Part shown: positions 49,401-60,806 of the stretch, in pieces | Position numbering within the stretch: the first letter of the stretch is position 1 | How the letters are laid out: every line of letters begins with the position of its first letter | DNA from: Corylus avellana | Lineage: Eukaryota; Streptophyta; Magnoliopsida; Fagales; Betulaceae | Assembly (NCBI RefSeq): GCF_901000735.1 | Contig: NC_081550.1 | Span: 702,669-766,668 of the forward strand | Length of the DNA: 64,000 nt | Direction of reading: 5' to 3' | Program-made: the position numbers and the translations under genes | The notes under the pieces: generated by a model | What the model was told of the DNA's origin: nothing | Databases searched by the model: none | Seen by the model: the letters and a program-made list of their open reading frames with translations, nothing else

Positions 49401-50630
49401 AAAGCACTGGCCAACTGAACAGTAAATGAAACAAGAAGGGTACTTAAGTGTGTGTGGTCAGAAGAAGACAATCACAGACTACATAATAGGAAAATGGCAG
49501 GTAGATTCATAATTACACATTGGGCAAGCAGTCCTTCTTTGTCAAAATACACAAATGAGAGCTCCATCAGAAAATAATTTTGGGAAAGTGGTTTAAAATG
49601 AATCAACAATGTTCAACTTGACTTACCCTACCATTTTCACATCACCAAGAGCATCTAATATGAGAGAATATCAGGTTTTTTTTCTCATTAATCTATAAGC
49701 TGCCCTCAATTAGAGCTGTCCAGAAAATAGGGATAATATAAGGAACAACATCGGTAGATGAGATAACACCTTTCTATTTAACTGAGCTTTAAGAGACTGG
49801 GCTTTCTCACGTAAGGACAGCGCTTCATGAGCTGTCTCTTTCCATCGCTTCAATTGAGCTTCCATCATTCCTATTTCTTTAGACAAAGCCGAAGCCATTA
49901 CACGAAACTCTGATTTGATATCATTTCTCCCTGCAGCAGGTAACACGTTTAGAAACCAGAAGCTCCAGTAAATTACCCCATAAAAATTAATCAAACACGT
50001 AATTTGACCTGCATCCTGCAGAGCTTCTTCCATTTTAATCCCAAGATCATTTTTGTCAATAACACACTTTTGCAGCTGAAGCTCTAGCTCTTCAATCCTA
50101 GATTCAGTATTATCAATGGCATTCCTCACAGCATCTGCTGATTCTACTTTTGCAATTACCTCCTTCTCCCTTCTCATGACAAGAGGCCTGTCAGCCTGAA
50201 ATTATAATTTTAAAAAAGACCCCATATAGAACAAGCATAAAACCATGTGCAACACATAAGACAAGGTAGTTCAACCTGCAGAGAATCTGTCAATACTTTG
50301 TAGCGCTCCACTTCGGTATTCCAATGTTGGAGTTGATCATTTAACAAAGAGTATAATCGCGAGGAGCGTACATACTTGTCGTCATTCAGCTCATTCTATA
50401 AGTATACAATATAGAAAGTGAGATTAGTGTATGTAACAAAATTGCATACACAGTGAGTCTCAGACAAAATGAGTATCAACTATGAAAAATGAACAATTGA
50501 AGTTCAGAAACCTGAAGATCCTGCAATTGTTTTGACAAGCTTAGATTCTCTTCCTGTGCATCTTGAAGCTCAGAAAGGCGATCTTCTGCCAGTATCTACA
50601 TTATTTGTATTAACACATGCCAGGTTAGAG

Positions 50631-50673
<43 letters not shown>

Positions 50674-53600
50674 CAAAAGCACCTCATTTACATAGTAATA
50701 CCTTTGCTTCTTCAATGGAGTCCTTCAATTCCCGCAAACCCTTTGTCCTATCTGCAGACTTTTCAGGTGACAAGTTTCCATTGGCTGTAGCATGAGTTGG
50801 GCTATGCATCACGGATGCTACATCCTTTTGCATTTTAAGATTAATTAATTTTCTTCTACTCGCTTCAAGTTCAGCCATGCTCTCATCCAGCTCACCTGTC
50901 AACATAACCAGAAGATATACACAATCATGAGGTGTAATCCACCACGCCTAGTAAATTTTGGCTGTGTCTAGTTATCTGCCAGCATACCTCCAATGTAAGT
51001 TTGACAATTACACATTTACACAGATTTTTTTTTTTTTTTTTTTTTGATAACATAGGAGAACTTTACACATTTACACTGATGTTGTAAATGATTTGTGCTA
51101 CAATACTGTAGAGTAAATGCAAATATGTGCAGAAAGACCTATCTCAGATACCTGCAAGGCGCTTAATCTCAGATTCATCCACTGAATGGCTGTTAATGTA
51201 ATTTTGAATCCTCTCAAAGTATTCTTTATGCTTCAAGTGGAGAATAGCAATCACTTCACGCAGCTTGATAGCCTCCTCTTTCATCATATCATCAATCTTA
51301 GACAATTGGATGATAGCATCTGAGAACCCCAAATAATGTTATAATGACAATCACCACAAATTTCATGAAAAAAAAAACAAAAAAAAATTGCTATTACAAT
51401 GGTTAACAAAAGAAAATGACCAAATCAATCATAAGAAACAATTGGACCTCACATCAAGATATCTTCTGACCTTCTGAAGATAGCTTTCCATGCAAAGCCT
51501 GAGCAATGTTTTCAGTTTTTTCCCTCTGATCATTAATGGTATCTTCCAGGAGTTTCAACAACTCAATAGTAGATGAATGACGCAGAGCAAGGGCTTCTTC
51601 AACATATTTAATGATCTCATCATTACCATTGGCTTCAATAGAATCTCTTTCTAGCAGTCTACAAAGAAACATTTCCTCCGCAGAGCATGAGGGAACTGAA
51701 CCTAAATGGTACCTCAAGTCAATCAAATCTTATATAACATGAGAGAACTTGAAGTCCAATAAAATCATCATATGAAAGAACAAAGAGAATAAATTTATAT
51801 TAAAAAATAGAAAATGAAAAAAATTACCCAGAGAATGATCAGCTCGTTCCAGACATTCTAAAGCAATCTGGCCTGCCCCAGCTCGTACCCCAAGAAGAAT
51901 TAAGTCATCAATCAACTAAACAACAAGATAAAATGAAAAACCTCGTTAGGAACTGCAAAGTCATATTAAGAAAAAGCAAAAATAAACATAATAACCAAGA
52001 CTGACCTGATTCCAGAGTTGGTTCACTACAATTAACATATCATCATACGAACTTTGCTTGTCTCTCAATTCTTTAATTCTTGCCTCAAGATCATGCAACT
52101 CCTGTTTTTTTATGTCTATCTGCTGAAGAAGTTTCTGATTCTGGTTCTGGAGGACTGCAGCATCGACCTGTAGAAAAAAATATATGATCTTTTAGTTATT
52201 TTTCCTGAAACTATCTCTATCAAGATGACAGAACCATTCTCTCTCGTATCCATGGAACAAGTATTACAAGTCACAGAAAGCTGGAGATACAGAGACCAAT
52301 AATTTCACATTCAAACTACCAAAATAGAATGGGCTAAAACTCAGCAGCCTAAATGCTTCACTTTGTACTGAAAAATATAGACATGACGGGATTGCTTGAG
52401 CAACTCATGAATTGTTGACGGTTGATTCGCGAATGTTCCAGACATAGAGTGCACAGATTTAGAGGGTTACTATGTATTAATTGGGTAGGTATACTTGGAA
52501 GGTAGAGAGACATCTCTTTACGCTTTGTTCATTTTCCACAAAATGAATACTAAAGAAAAGTTGAAACCATGGTATCTATTCTACTCGAGGTTGGATCTAT
52601 AGATTTACATGTATTTGAACTCACACGGATTGCATGTAAGCAACCTCAGAGTTCCCTTTGGTTGCCCAGAAAATCAAGATATACTACATAACAAAACGTT
52701 TCTGAGAATTAGTTTCCGTTTTGATTTACTAAATGTAAAGCTCACCCCATAATTCATATGTTACACATTTTAGGGCCAGTCTTTATTTTCTCAAAATCCC
52801 AAACAACAAATTACTTGCATGCAAAATTTTCAATGTTCTTCGCTTTTCCTATGCTTTCCATCAACCAAATGAAGGATGCTTCAACATCAGCTCAATGCAC
52901 TCCAACAATGTTCCTTACGAGCATTTTTGGTCCTGCTTCGGTCAAGGATACATCAACTTCAGCACAAATGAACCCAAGCATTTACTAGCCTATTAATCAC
53001 CATGGAAAAACTTTTTCCTGAAGCCCTAGCTATTAGAAAACCTAAAATTTCAAATTTCTTCCCTTTTCCAGCACTTCCCCAGCAACCAAACAGAGCAAAA
53101 TCCTATGTCAACGAACAGGACCACAAGTTCACCTGAATTGCACCCAATAGCTCTTATTGGAAAATTAAGCACAACTCATCGAAGACACTTTTTTCATGCC
53201 TCAACTAGCCTATTAACAAAAAAAAAAAAAAAAACTCCTTTCTCAAGCCCCATATATCAAAATACCTAAAATTTCAAATTCCAATTTTCTTCCTTTTTTT
53301 CCAGCACTTCCCCAGCAACCAAACACAGCATGATCATATGCCAGTTAACACAACCACAAGTTCACTGAATTGCACCCAATATCTCTTATGGGGAAATTAA
53401 GAACAATTCAATGAAGACAATTTTTTTTTTTTTTTTTTCTCATGCCTCAACAGTTATCATCACTGAAAAGCACAATTCAATCAATTAATATATATCTGAA
53501 AAAAACTCAAATTCAAAACTTTTCGTTCAGTCGTCATTTTTCTACCTATTTTCTCAGGAATAAAGCATAGAATAACAGTAGAAAGGAGAGAGCGATGGGA

Positions 53601-53724
53601 AAAAACGAGGGCTTACGCTTTTGTTGTTGGGCGACGAAGGGGTGGAGTTTCGAGCCATGGTGGACGACACCGAGTTCAAATGGAGCCGCTTCCTCTCGGG
53701 CTCATCGGAGTCTGCGTTCTCCAT
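43447..53724 (-). CDS. HUB2: E3 ubiquitin-protein ligase BRE1-like 2 (histone H2B monoubiquitination)
   Basis: Nineteen coding exons give 880 residues: 53617-53724, 52006-52167, 51828-51915, 51471-51701, 51152-51319, 50702-50895, 50512-50595, 50276-50395, 50009-50195, 49770-49930, 48320-48391, 47560-47636, 46677-46871, 45264-45336, 45030-45116, 44749-44886, 44474-44676, 43747-43909, 43447-43578. HUB2 partners HUB1 to monoubiquitinate H2B in the nucleus, affecting flowering time, dormancy and transcription elongation. The N-terminus MENADSDEPERKRLHL matches the family start. Coiled coil fills most of the protein (for example VDAAVLQNQNQKLLQQIDIK). The C-terminal C3HC4 RING is complete: CSVCSDRPKE, VKCYHLFCNPC, CPACGNAFGQNDVRFVKI. 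Length is close to the Arabidopsis protein (about 900). The ATG at 53722-53724 is the first in frame. Intron 13 holds a SINE; intron 6 holds a (GA)n run. Confidence 0.95.
45629..45838 (-). mobile_element. tRNA-derived SINE in HUB2 intron 13
   Basis: On the minus strand it starts near 45838 with AATGGGTTGGCTTGAGTGAT (A box region) and has a perfect B box GGTTCGACTCC at about 45759-45769. It continues through a GC-richer body and ends CCTTGAATATCCTGG before an A-rich tail (RNA polymerase III type layout). It is in the same orientation as HUB2. A second copy is at 5417-5628. Confidence 0.8.
50634..50673. repeat. (GA)n microsatellite in HUB2 intron 6
   Basis: About 20 GA units fill much of the 106-base intron between exons 6 and 7. 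On the transcript strand it is a CT tract about 30 bases upstream of no other element, within the intron body. Confidence 0.9.
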
Positions 53725-55143
53725 TTTACACTTCGGCAATCGAGGACACCATTAGAGTCCGAAACATAGAGCTCTGCAGAACCCTGAATGGACTAGACAA
53801 GAACGTGCTCCAAACGACATCGTATAAAAGGTGGCTGTGGACGGTAGAGTTTCACTATCATTATACACCCAAGCCGCACCGTTTTGCTTGCTTAATCTTG
53901 TTATTTTCTTTTTCTTTTTCTTTTTCTCTTGACGGATTGCAATTAGCTAATAAATTTTAGAAGATAAATGCTATGTACTATACTCTCGATCATTTTACTT
54001 TATTTTATTGGGCCGCTATATCAATGTCCATCAACTCTTAAATCAACTATTAAAAAAAAGTAGAGGCCAATAAACATTGTCACATCAGCTCAATGAGAGA
54101 TGAAATGTGAGCGTAATATGTAGCATATAATACTTGTTTTAGAAACAAGAAACACGACTAATGCTCTCTTGTGTCTATTAAAAAATAATGTGACTTTTAA
54201 AATGCATATTAGGCTTGTAATTGATTACTATTAAATTTTGATCAAATAATATTTTAAAAACCACCTCACTTTTGGAGTGACATAAGAGGGACTTTTAGCA
54301 TTACTCATATTACATACCACCAAGGGCGAATCAAGTAATACTAGAAGTCTCTCTTATGTCACTGAAAAAATGAAGTAACCTTATAAAACGAGTCAAAAGA
54401 GTCATATCATGTTAGCCACTAATTTAAATAGGTCATGTTAAAATTATATGGTCTGACTTATTAAACTAAATTGATCGTGTCAGAGTTGACCCTTAACAAG
54501 TTAGAAGGTCGGTCTACTTAACACAAACCTGACATGCTAACCGAAATTGCCAACCCTAGTTGTGCCAATAGCATGTGAGTGTTTTTCAGCGAAGAGTTAG
54601 CAAATCCATCCTTTCAAAGCTGCTAGGTTGACACATTAGGAATGTAGGCGATATATGTTGAAGAATGATCATTTCCATTGGAATTGATTAAGTTAGTTCA
54701 AAATAAAAGGTAATATTGTCTTAACATTAAAGTTAATATCGAATTAGTATTTAACGAGATCAAATGATAGATTGGTTTCTTTTGTTCTTTCTTTTGGATA
54801 TAAAAATATTAGAGTATTTGTAAAATAAATCCATAAGTCAATGCATAAAAAAAATAACACTCTTAATGTTTTTTTTTCTCTCTCTTTTTTTTCACCATCA
54901 ATCTAAATATAAAATACTTTTAAAAACAAAATAAACATTAAGTTTTACATTTATGTCACATCAAATATTTTTTTCAAAAAAAAAGAAAACCTCTATAAAA
55001 CATTTGCAAATGAAAGAGTATTGTTAAATAAGTGACATAATTGCAAAACAAAGTGCACCGATCTTATATTTTTGTACACAATATTCCTAATCACATTTTT
55101 TGTTCTTCTTGTTGATCATCTTCTAGCTTTCTGTGTAGATGGA
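53725..55143. other. Intergenic: HUB2 promoter side and spacer
   Basis: Upstream of HUB2 the first 200 bases are GC-richer (likely 5' leader and promoter). Further on is a hairpin at 54258-54382. A degenerate repeat at 54405-54560 has GACCC-type phrases and ends GAAATTGCCAACCCTAG, as in a common plant MITE class. 54840-54990 holds part of a reversed GTTTGTTAA-family element. Confidence 0.5.
54258..54382. repeat. Imperfect hairpin
   Basis: 54266-54305 and 54334-54373 are inverted copies of about 40 bases, with a weaker extension on both sides and a loop of about 28 bases. The core GTGACATAAGAG is identical in both arms. It may be a foldback MITE or a small-RNA precursor. Confidence 0.7.
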
Positions 55144-56696
55144 TCAAAAGGCTTTTCCCATTTGAATTAAGCTCACTGACTCTCCAAGTTTGATTTTCTT
55201 TTGGGATTCAAGATCATCAAAATCTTTTTCTTGCTCCTCTTCCTTTGTCAATGAAACATAATGCACCTTTTCCCCGTAAGCTTTAACCAAAACCAAATAG
55301 AAGCACACTGTAAAAATGGTGATTGAAATCAAGAACCAGCTAAACTGAATGTTTATCAACGATTTAGCCCGATGAAGAGATTCTTCGTCGGAGCACTTGA
55401 CCATTTTCCGACCATCTTCATCGTGCATGAAGCAACCTTTAGGAATCAATGCCGGCGTCCAAAGCATAAACCCCATCACCACAAACCAAATACCTGTTAA
55501 AATATAAATTAAATGATTAAATTCATTCATTTTTATTAGTCTAGGTTTTTTAGATAAGTGGTGATTTAATAAGGTATTAAAGCTAAAGTCGTGAATTTGA
55601 ACCTCGACTCTGTCGTTCGCCAAATTTCAGTTAAGGCTCCGTTTGTTTTAGCATAAAATAATTTCTGAAAAATATTTTTCGTGTTTGGTGTGATGGTAAA
55701 TAATATGTAGTCATTTTCGGTTTGACTAGAAAAATTCTTTAATTTCCATAAAAATTGTTTTCCTTTTTAAAAATTGTAAACCATTTTTTATAGTTTAAGT
55801 TTCTCCTTCTCAAATCGCTAAACTTTCGTTGGAGGTCGTCAGGAGTCGCCAACTGTTTTCTGTCATTGCTCATTTGTCGTATGAGCCGAACGCCGAAAAA
55901 TATTTTTACGGAAATCTTTTTTTTTTTTGAAAAATGAAAACTGATTTCGTTGAAAATATTTTTCGACTGAAAACATCTTATGTCAAAACAGAGTCTAAAT
56001 ATGTGTTGACGAAAAGCATTCTTTGTCAAAACAAACGGAGTTTAAATGTGTATTGGAATATAAATTTATCAATTTCTATTAACTTAAGCAATTGAGATAA
56101 AAGTGATGATTTAACGACACACCTTGGAATAATATGCTGGCTGATCTAACAAAGCTGATCAAGAAACTCTTAGGAAAAGCAATTCCCATGAGAGTGGTGG
56201 CCAAAGAAACAGCAACAAGAAATTGCAGAAGCAAATGGTATTGGCCTTCGGGACCCATGTGGTCGCTTGAGTGAAGGTGAAAAAGAAGAAGCTCTTGCGC
56301 AAAGGCAATAGCGCCAAGCAGAAGGGTTAGCCCATATTGAGCTTTTGCGACGATTCGATGTCGATCAAGAAGCATAGCCAACGAGGCGTAGACGAGTAAA
56401 GTCAATGATATGTTGGAGTGCTCGAAGTTTCGGAGGTGGTTGGAGGGGATGGTCCCATCCGGGTCGAGCGGTTGGTGGCGGTCGGGGCCAATGAAGAGCT
56501 CGACGGCTACGGAGGCACAGCTGCCTGCCATGATGAAGAAGAGCTCCAAGTACTTGAATGTGGAGGTGGGAAACCATGGGGGAGAGACGTAAGAAGTTGG
56601 GTGCTGAGCATGGAGCTTGATGTGGTTGAAGAGGTGCCATAAACCGATGACAAAGAAGCCAATGCCTGGTGCAACATGTCCTGCCAAACTCCCCAT
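55144..56696 (-). CDS. DUF716 (TMEM45-like) membrane protein, copy A
   Basis: Two exons, 56123-56696 and 55144-55493, give 307 residues. The plant DUF716/TMEM45 family are multi-pass membrane proteins of unclear function. Features are the start MGSLAGHVAPGIGFFVIGLW, HLFNHIKLHAQHP, ELFIGPDRHQPLDPDGTIPS, NHLRNFEHSNIS, HLHSSDHMGPEGQYHLLLQ and FMLWTPALIPKGC, with about seven hydrophobic segments and a charged C-tail ending LIQMGKAF. It is about 70% identical by eye to copy B at 62991-63923. Splicing G|gtgtgtcg to ttaacag|GT restores SILFQGIWFVVMGF, in register with copy B. Unspliced, the frame ends 14 codons into the intron. The intron is entirely a transposable element (see next entry). The donor is weak, so splicing needs RNA confirmation. 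Confidence 0.88.
55495..56118 (+). mobile_element. TRIM-like short-LTR element forming the intron of DUF716 copy A
   Basis: LTR1 is about 55495-55571 (starts TGTTAAAATATAAATTAAAT, ends GGTGATTTAATA). It is followed by a primer-binding-like AGGTATTAAAGC, 9 of 12 matches to TGGTATCAGAGC (initiator Met tRNA type), and an internal part. LTR2 is about 56049-56118 (starts TGTATTGGAATATAAATT, contains GTGATGATTTAAC). The flanks are atacc (55490-55494) and acacc (56119-56123), a 5-bp target duplication with one mismatch. The LTRs have diverged clearly, so the insertion is not recent. It is related to the element at 31618-31909. It lies antisense to the gene. The exact right end is uncertain by 2-3 bases. 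Confidence 0.7.
55635..56042. mobile_element. Tourist-like MITE nested in the TRIM-like element
   Basis: This 408-base element has ends GGCTCCGTTTGTTTT and, inverted, AACTCCGTTTGTTTTGAC. It is flanked by taa at 55632-55634 and 56043-56045, as expected of PIF/Harbinger-type MITEs. Internal short repeats of the AAATATTTTTCG type are typical. It interrupts the internal region of the TRIM-like element, so it arrived later. Confidence 0.75.
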
Positions 56697-59302
56697 GTTT
56701 TTTTACAAAGAGAGAGAGAGAGAGATGCACAAGGATTGGGGGGGAAAGTGGGGATTTTAAAGAGTGTCTGGGGTTGAATCACTGAGGAAGGTGTGATTAT
56801 AATTAGTTGGGTTGATAATTATTGCATATCTACTCCACCATATTTAAGCACTAATTTGGGCTAAGCTCTTGAGCCTGGTCAGGTGAGTTCGTTCAAAATT
56901 TGAAGCCCAAATTTGGCCCCAGTTGTGCTTAATTAATAGATCTACCCAGACAAAGCTTGACCGTAGGCTTCTTTAGAAATATTACTATAGTTTTTATTAT
57001 AATTTTTTTACAAATTTACGTGATAATTCATATTTTGTGAAAATAAATGTTACATGGCAGCCTATATTTTAGTGACTAATGTATTCGATTAGTGTTATGT
57101 CAGTTTATAAACTTAATCGTTACGTAACGGTTTGCATTTTAGTGGCTAATTAGCGTGACAAGTATCACATGAATCGTCACATCAGTTTGTATGCAATAAA
57201 AGTCATAATATTCCTAACAATGATCTCTTATGTAATTGATGGCAATCATTATCTTACATTCTATTGACATATTTATGAAATAGTACTTATATTATGGTAT
57301 CATCTTATTGCCTTTTTTTTTTTTTTTTTTTCATTAGAGGTCCGCGAATCTATGAAGTATACATAGGGATGGAACCAATGGCCGGGGTCCAAGCTTAATT
57401 AATTTTTAAGTTTAATCCCTTATTCATCCTTGGCCATTCGATGAGAAATCAAAGTTCCGCCCCTGAATATACAACGTACAAGAGATGAATACCCACTCTC
57501 ATCTATCTCCTTGGCCCTTAGATGTAGACATTACCAACAGAGATAGTTGCCACACAAAACTATTCATTGTCACTTTCAAAGTTTGGAATGATTTTGATCT
57601 TCAATGGCTCATCATGTCAAAGAAACTTCGCAGATGTTGCATGGGGAAGTTTCTAGGTGTTTTGGTTGATCACGTCCTTTGTTAATCTACATGAAATTTA
57701 CTGTCCTTAATTAGTCTCCAAGGACTATTGTTTTTCTACACGAAAAATCTTGTGTTAGAAGTTGATCATATTGCATGCATCTTCCTGGAAGGAGCTTAGA
57801 AATCGTCCTCAGGTGCCTTTGAGCTTTCATTCCGATAGTAAGTTATTTCAAATTCGATTGTAATTGACCACATGAAAAGTTTTGGTTCAATTGCCACCTG
57901 TAATTTTCTAGATATAGTCTACATCAAAACACTGACATTTCAGGTACGTACAAGAATATATGTACCTTAGCTTGTATATATATACATTCATAATTACAAG
58001 TAAGGCTTTTGCTTAAGAGTTAAGACTTAAATTAAAGACAAATTAACATCAATACAATACAAACGTTAAAGAGAAAACCAGAAAGGACCACGACATGGAA
58101 AGTGAAATGGGAGAAGCTTGATTATTGGCAGCTGATGATAATCACTTGCATGTGCACATGCATTCACCAAGCACGTTTACAAGTAATATTGGCCAGCACG
58201 AAAGATTAAATGATTGAACAAACAACGATCTTAACATTAAATAAGGAAGTTTCCCATGCTTCAATTCCACCCTTTTTTGAGAAAAAGAGAGTGGCAATAC
58301 CACCAACTAGCTAGGTTCTTCTTGTAGGGTTCAATTAGGTTCGTCTTAATCTGTGTCATTTTTGTTTCGGTAATCGCTTTATGCGGCACATGAGAGGATC
58401 GAGTCACTTGTTTGTTCCATTTCTTACCATTTGTTTGTATTTTTGCACTTCTTTCGTTTTGGGTTGTTGTTTGGACCGGAGCCCACCAATTTTTTAGTGT
58501 TTTGATTCCTTGTAACCCTTTTCTCATTTAATTAAAAATAAATAATAAATAATTAGGTTATTGCAAAGCAATCGAAGACAAGCACAAAGCTCAAAAAGTT
58601 ATGAAAATCCCCCATATTTGTCCTCAAATCAATGTCCACAAGCTCGCACGTTAAAATGAAAAATTGGCATATATAAGTAAACTCAACGACGATCTACCTT
58701 ATAATTGGGTGTTTGAATTACATGTAATTTAGGCACTCTATAAAGATGAGTGTTATGCACAAGTTCGGGCAGCGAAACCCATCTACCCCTAAGCGGCTAA
58801 GCCCCCTATCTGTCTAAGCCTCACAACCTCCTCTCTATAGAGTGCACAAATTGCGTGCAATTCGGACACTCTAATTATAAGAGATTTCCTTGACGTGGAG
58901 TTGATTGAGCTTCAAATTAATGGATCAAAATTAGATTAAGCACTACATATACATGGAAGACAAATCTTATAAAAGGTTTATACATAATTATGATCACATG
59001 CATGGGGATATGACCAAGTGTTAAATGTCCCTTAATAATAAAATTTTAGATCATGTTATTAATTAATAAAAAATTCTATCATATTCGCGTGTAAGGAACA
59101 TTTTGCAGTATATATAAATGAGTTGATATATATCTTTATCACACTGAACCAACTAGCACGTTCAAGCTTATTAGAAGTTGGCATCTTTAATAAAGTTAAG
59201 AGTTCTTGATTCGTTGAGTTGGGTCCGACCAAAAGAGTGAGGGAATCGAAATAAACCATAGAGATTGGTTTAATCAAATATTATTCTAATGGTTATTACA
59301 AC
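56697..59302. other. Intergenic between the DUF716 paralogues, first part
   Basis: A promoter-side GA run lies at 56710-56724, and 57300-57440 looks like a worn transposon fragment. The 88-codon frame at 58261-58527 (minus) resembles nothing I know. No gene recognised. Confidence 0.5.
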
Positions 59303-59400
59303 GGCTCTATTTGTTAATGTGGTTTGGTGGGTATTTTTTGTTTTGTTTGAAAAAATATTATGGTGTGATATAAACGTGATGGATGTGAGAATTAAGGTTT
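59303..59400 (+). mobile_element. 5' part of a GTTTGTTAA-family MITE
   Basis: It starts GGCTCTATTTGTTAATGTGG and includes ATTATGGTGTGATATAAACG. The matching 3' end was not found. Confidence 0.5.
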
Positions 59401-60239
59401 AATATGAGTAAACTGTAGAAATTTGTAATATTTAGAAAACATTGCAGCTAATCATATAGATTAGGAGGTTGATTAGAGTATACTTAGAAATCTTTTAAAG
59501 TAGCCAATTAAGCAGCCCAACTGGCCGATGATGCTTTTCATTGTTTTTGGATGAAATGTACGTGGCCGGAGATATATAGTGGTTAATTAGTTACTATAAA
59601 GGGATTATGATGCTTTAATTACATATGTTTTTCCTAATGTTTGGTCAAAGAGATTATTTTATTGACTTGGTAAGTTCTTAATTACTCTAGCCATATTCGT
59701 AGGAGATTAATTAATTAGGGCACGTTTGTGGTTACGTGGCAAGGCAAAGTGACATGCAAGCAAGTGAAGCAAAAGGATAAGTTAATCAATCAATTAATAG
59801 AGAAGTAGTAGAGCTTATTCAGGGGAACTAAGAAGTTAGGTGCAACAACTAAAATTCTATCGTACGTGGCAGAAATCTTAGGCGTTACTTATGCTATTAT
59901 ATATATCTTTATCTTTCTAATTTCCTTCTCATAATCTTGCTGCACTTTAAGGCTTCATATATAGCTTGTTTGAACCATGGAATAAAGTTACATTATGCAT
60001 GCTATTTTAAACTATGTTAGTTTGCTTTGAAGGCTTAGGGTGCTGTGCTTCCACCTACCTTAAAGTAATAATGAAGCTCAAAATTTCTTGAATTATTCTA
60101 CTAAAACAAAAGGTTGGAATAGAACAACAATTCCTAGCTATTATTTTGTTTAGTGATAACATGAGGCTTCATTAGAATTGAATCAAAGTTTTGAAAATAC
60201 ACAAGGTTTATATATAAAAGAATTCTTAATATTTTATAA

Positions 60240-60415
60240 GTGGCCGACCATCCTAATAGAACACTGGGCCAGAGTGGACAAGACTAACCCCAACGAGTAT
60301 CAGGGATGGCCGCAACCACCCCTGACGACACTTGGGGGATGACCGCAACCATCCCCAATGTTCAGTTAGGGTGGCCGGTCACCCCATGGGTGATCAGCCA
60401 CCCATAAAATAGTAA
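60240..60415. repeat. GGTGGCC/GGCCACC-rich repeat fragment
   Basis: This GC-rich island in AT-rich DNA has repeated, partly inverted phrases such as GGATGGCCGCAACCACCCC, GGATGACCGCAACCATCCCC and GGGTGGCCGGTCACCCC. Each can fold on itself. It probably belongs to a dispersed element. Confidence 0.55.
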
Positions 60416-60766
60416 AAATGTCCTTTTTTTAAAAAAAAAATTATAAATTCTGGGTTTAAAAATAATAATAATAATAATAATAGGTATTTTGAGAACTCCA
60501 TTTTTTTCTTAAATAATAGTTATTTCTCTTTATAGTGGGAATGTTTATTCCACCAAACAAATAATAACTATTTCTATAGAATTGTCAATTCATTTAAGGT
60601 GTCTATTGTGCATACCAAACATGTCCTATACTCTTCAAATAACACAGTCATATCATAGTTCCATTTATTCAGTTCCAACGAAGCAATTTTTAAATTCAGA
60701 AATAAAGCAACCCACATGAATCACATTGGCTCTTGCTTCAGAGAGAGTTTTTTTAAATTTTTTTTT

Positions 60767-60768
<2 letters not shown>

Positions 60769-60803
<35 letters not shown>
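60769..60803. repeat. (TA)n microsatellite
   Basis: About 17 uninterrupted TA units. Confidence 0.95.

Positions 60804-60806
<3 letters not shown>

Noticed and set aside
53595..53960. 121-codon plus-strand frame
   Set aside because: Antisense to HUB2 exon 1 and its promoter, with no similarity.
58261..58527. 88-codon minus-strand frame
   Set aside because: No recognisable domain, and no promoter or splice context.
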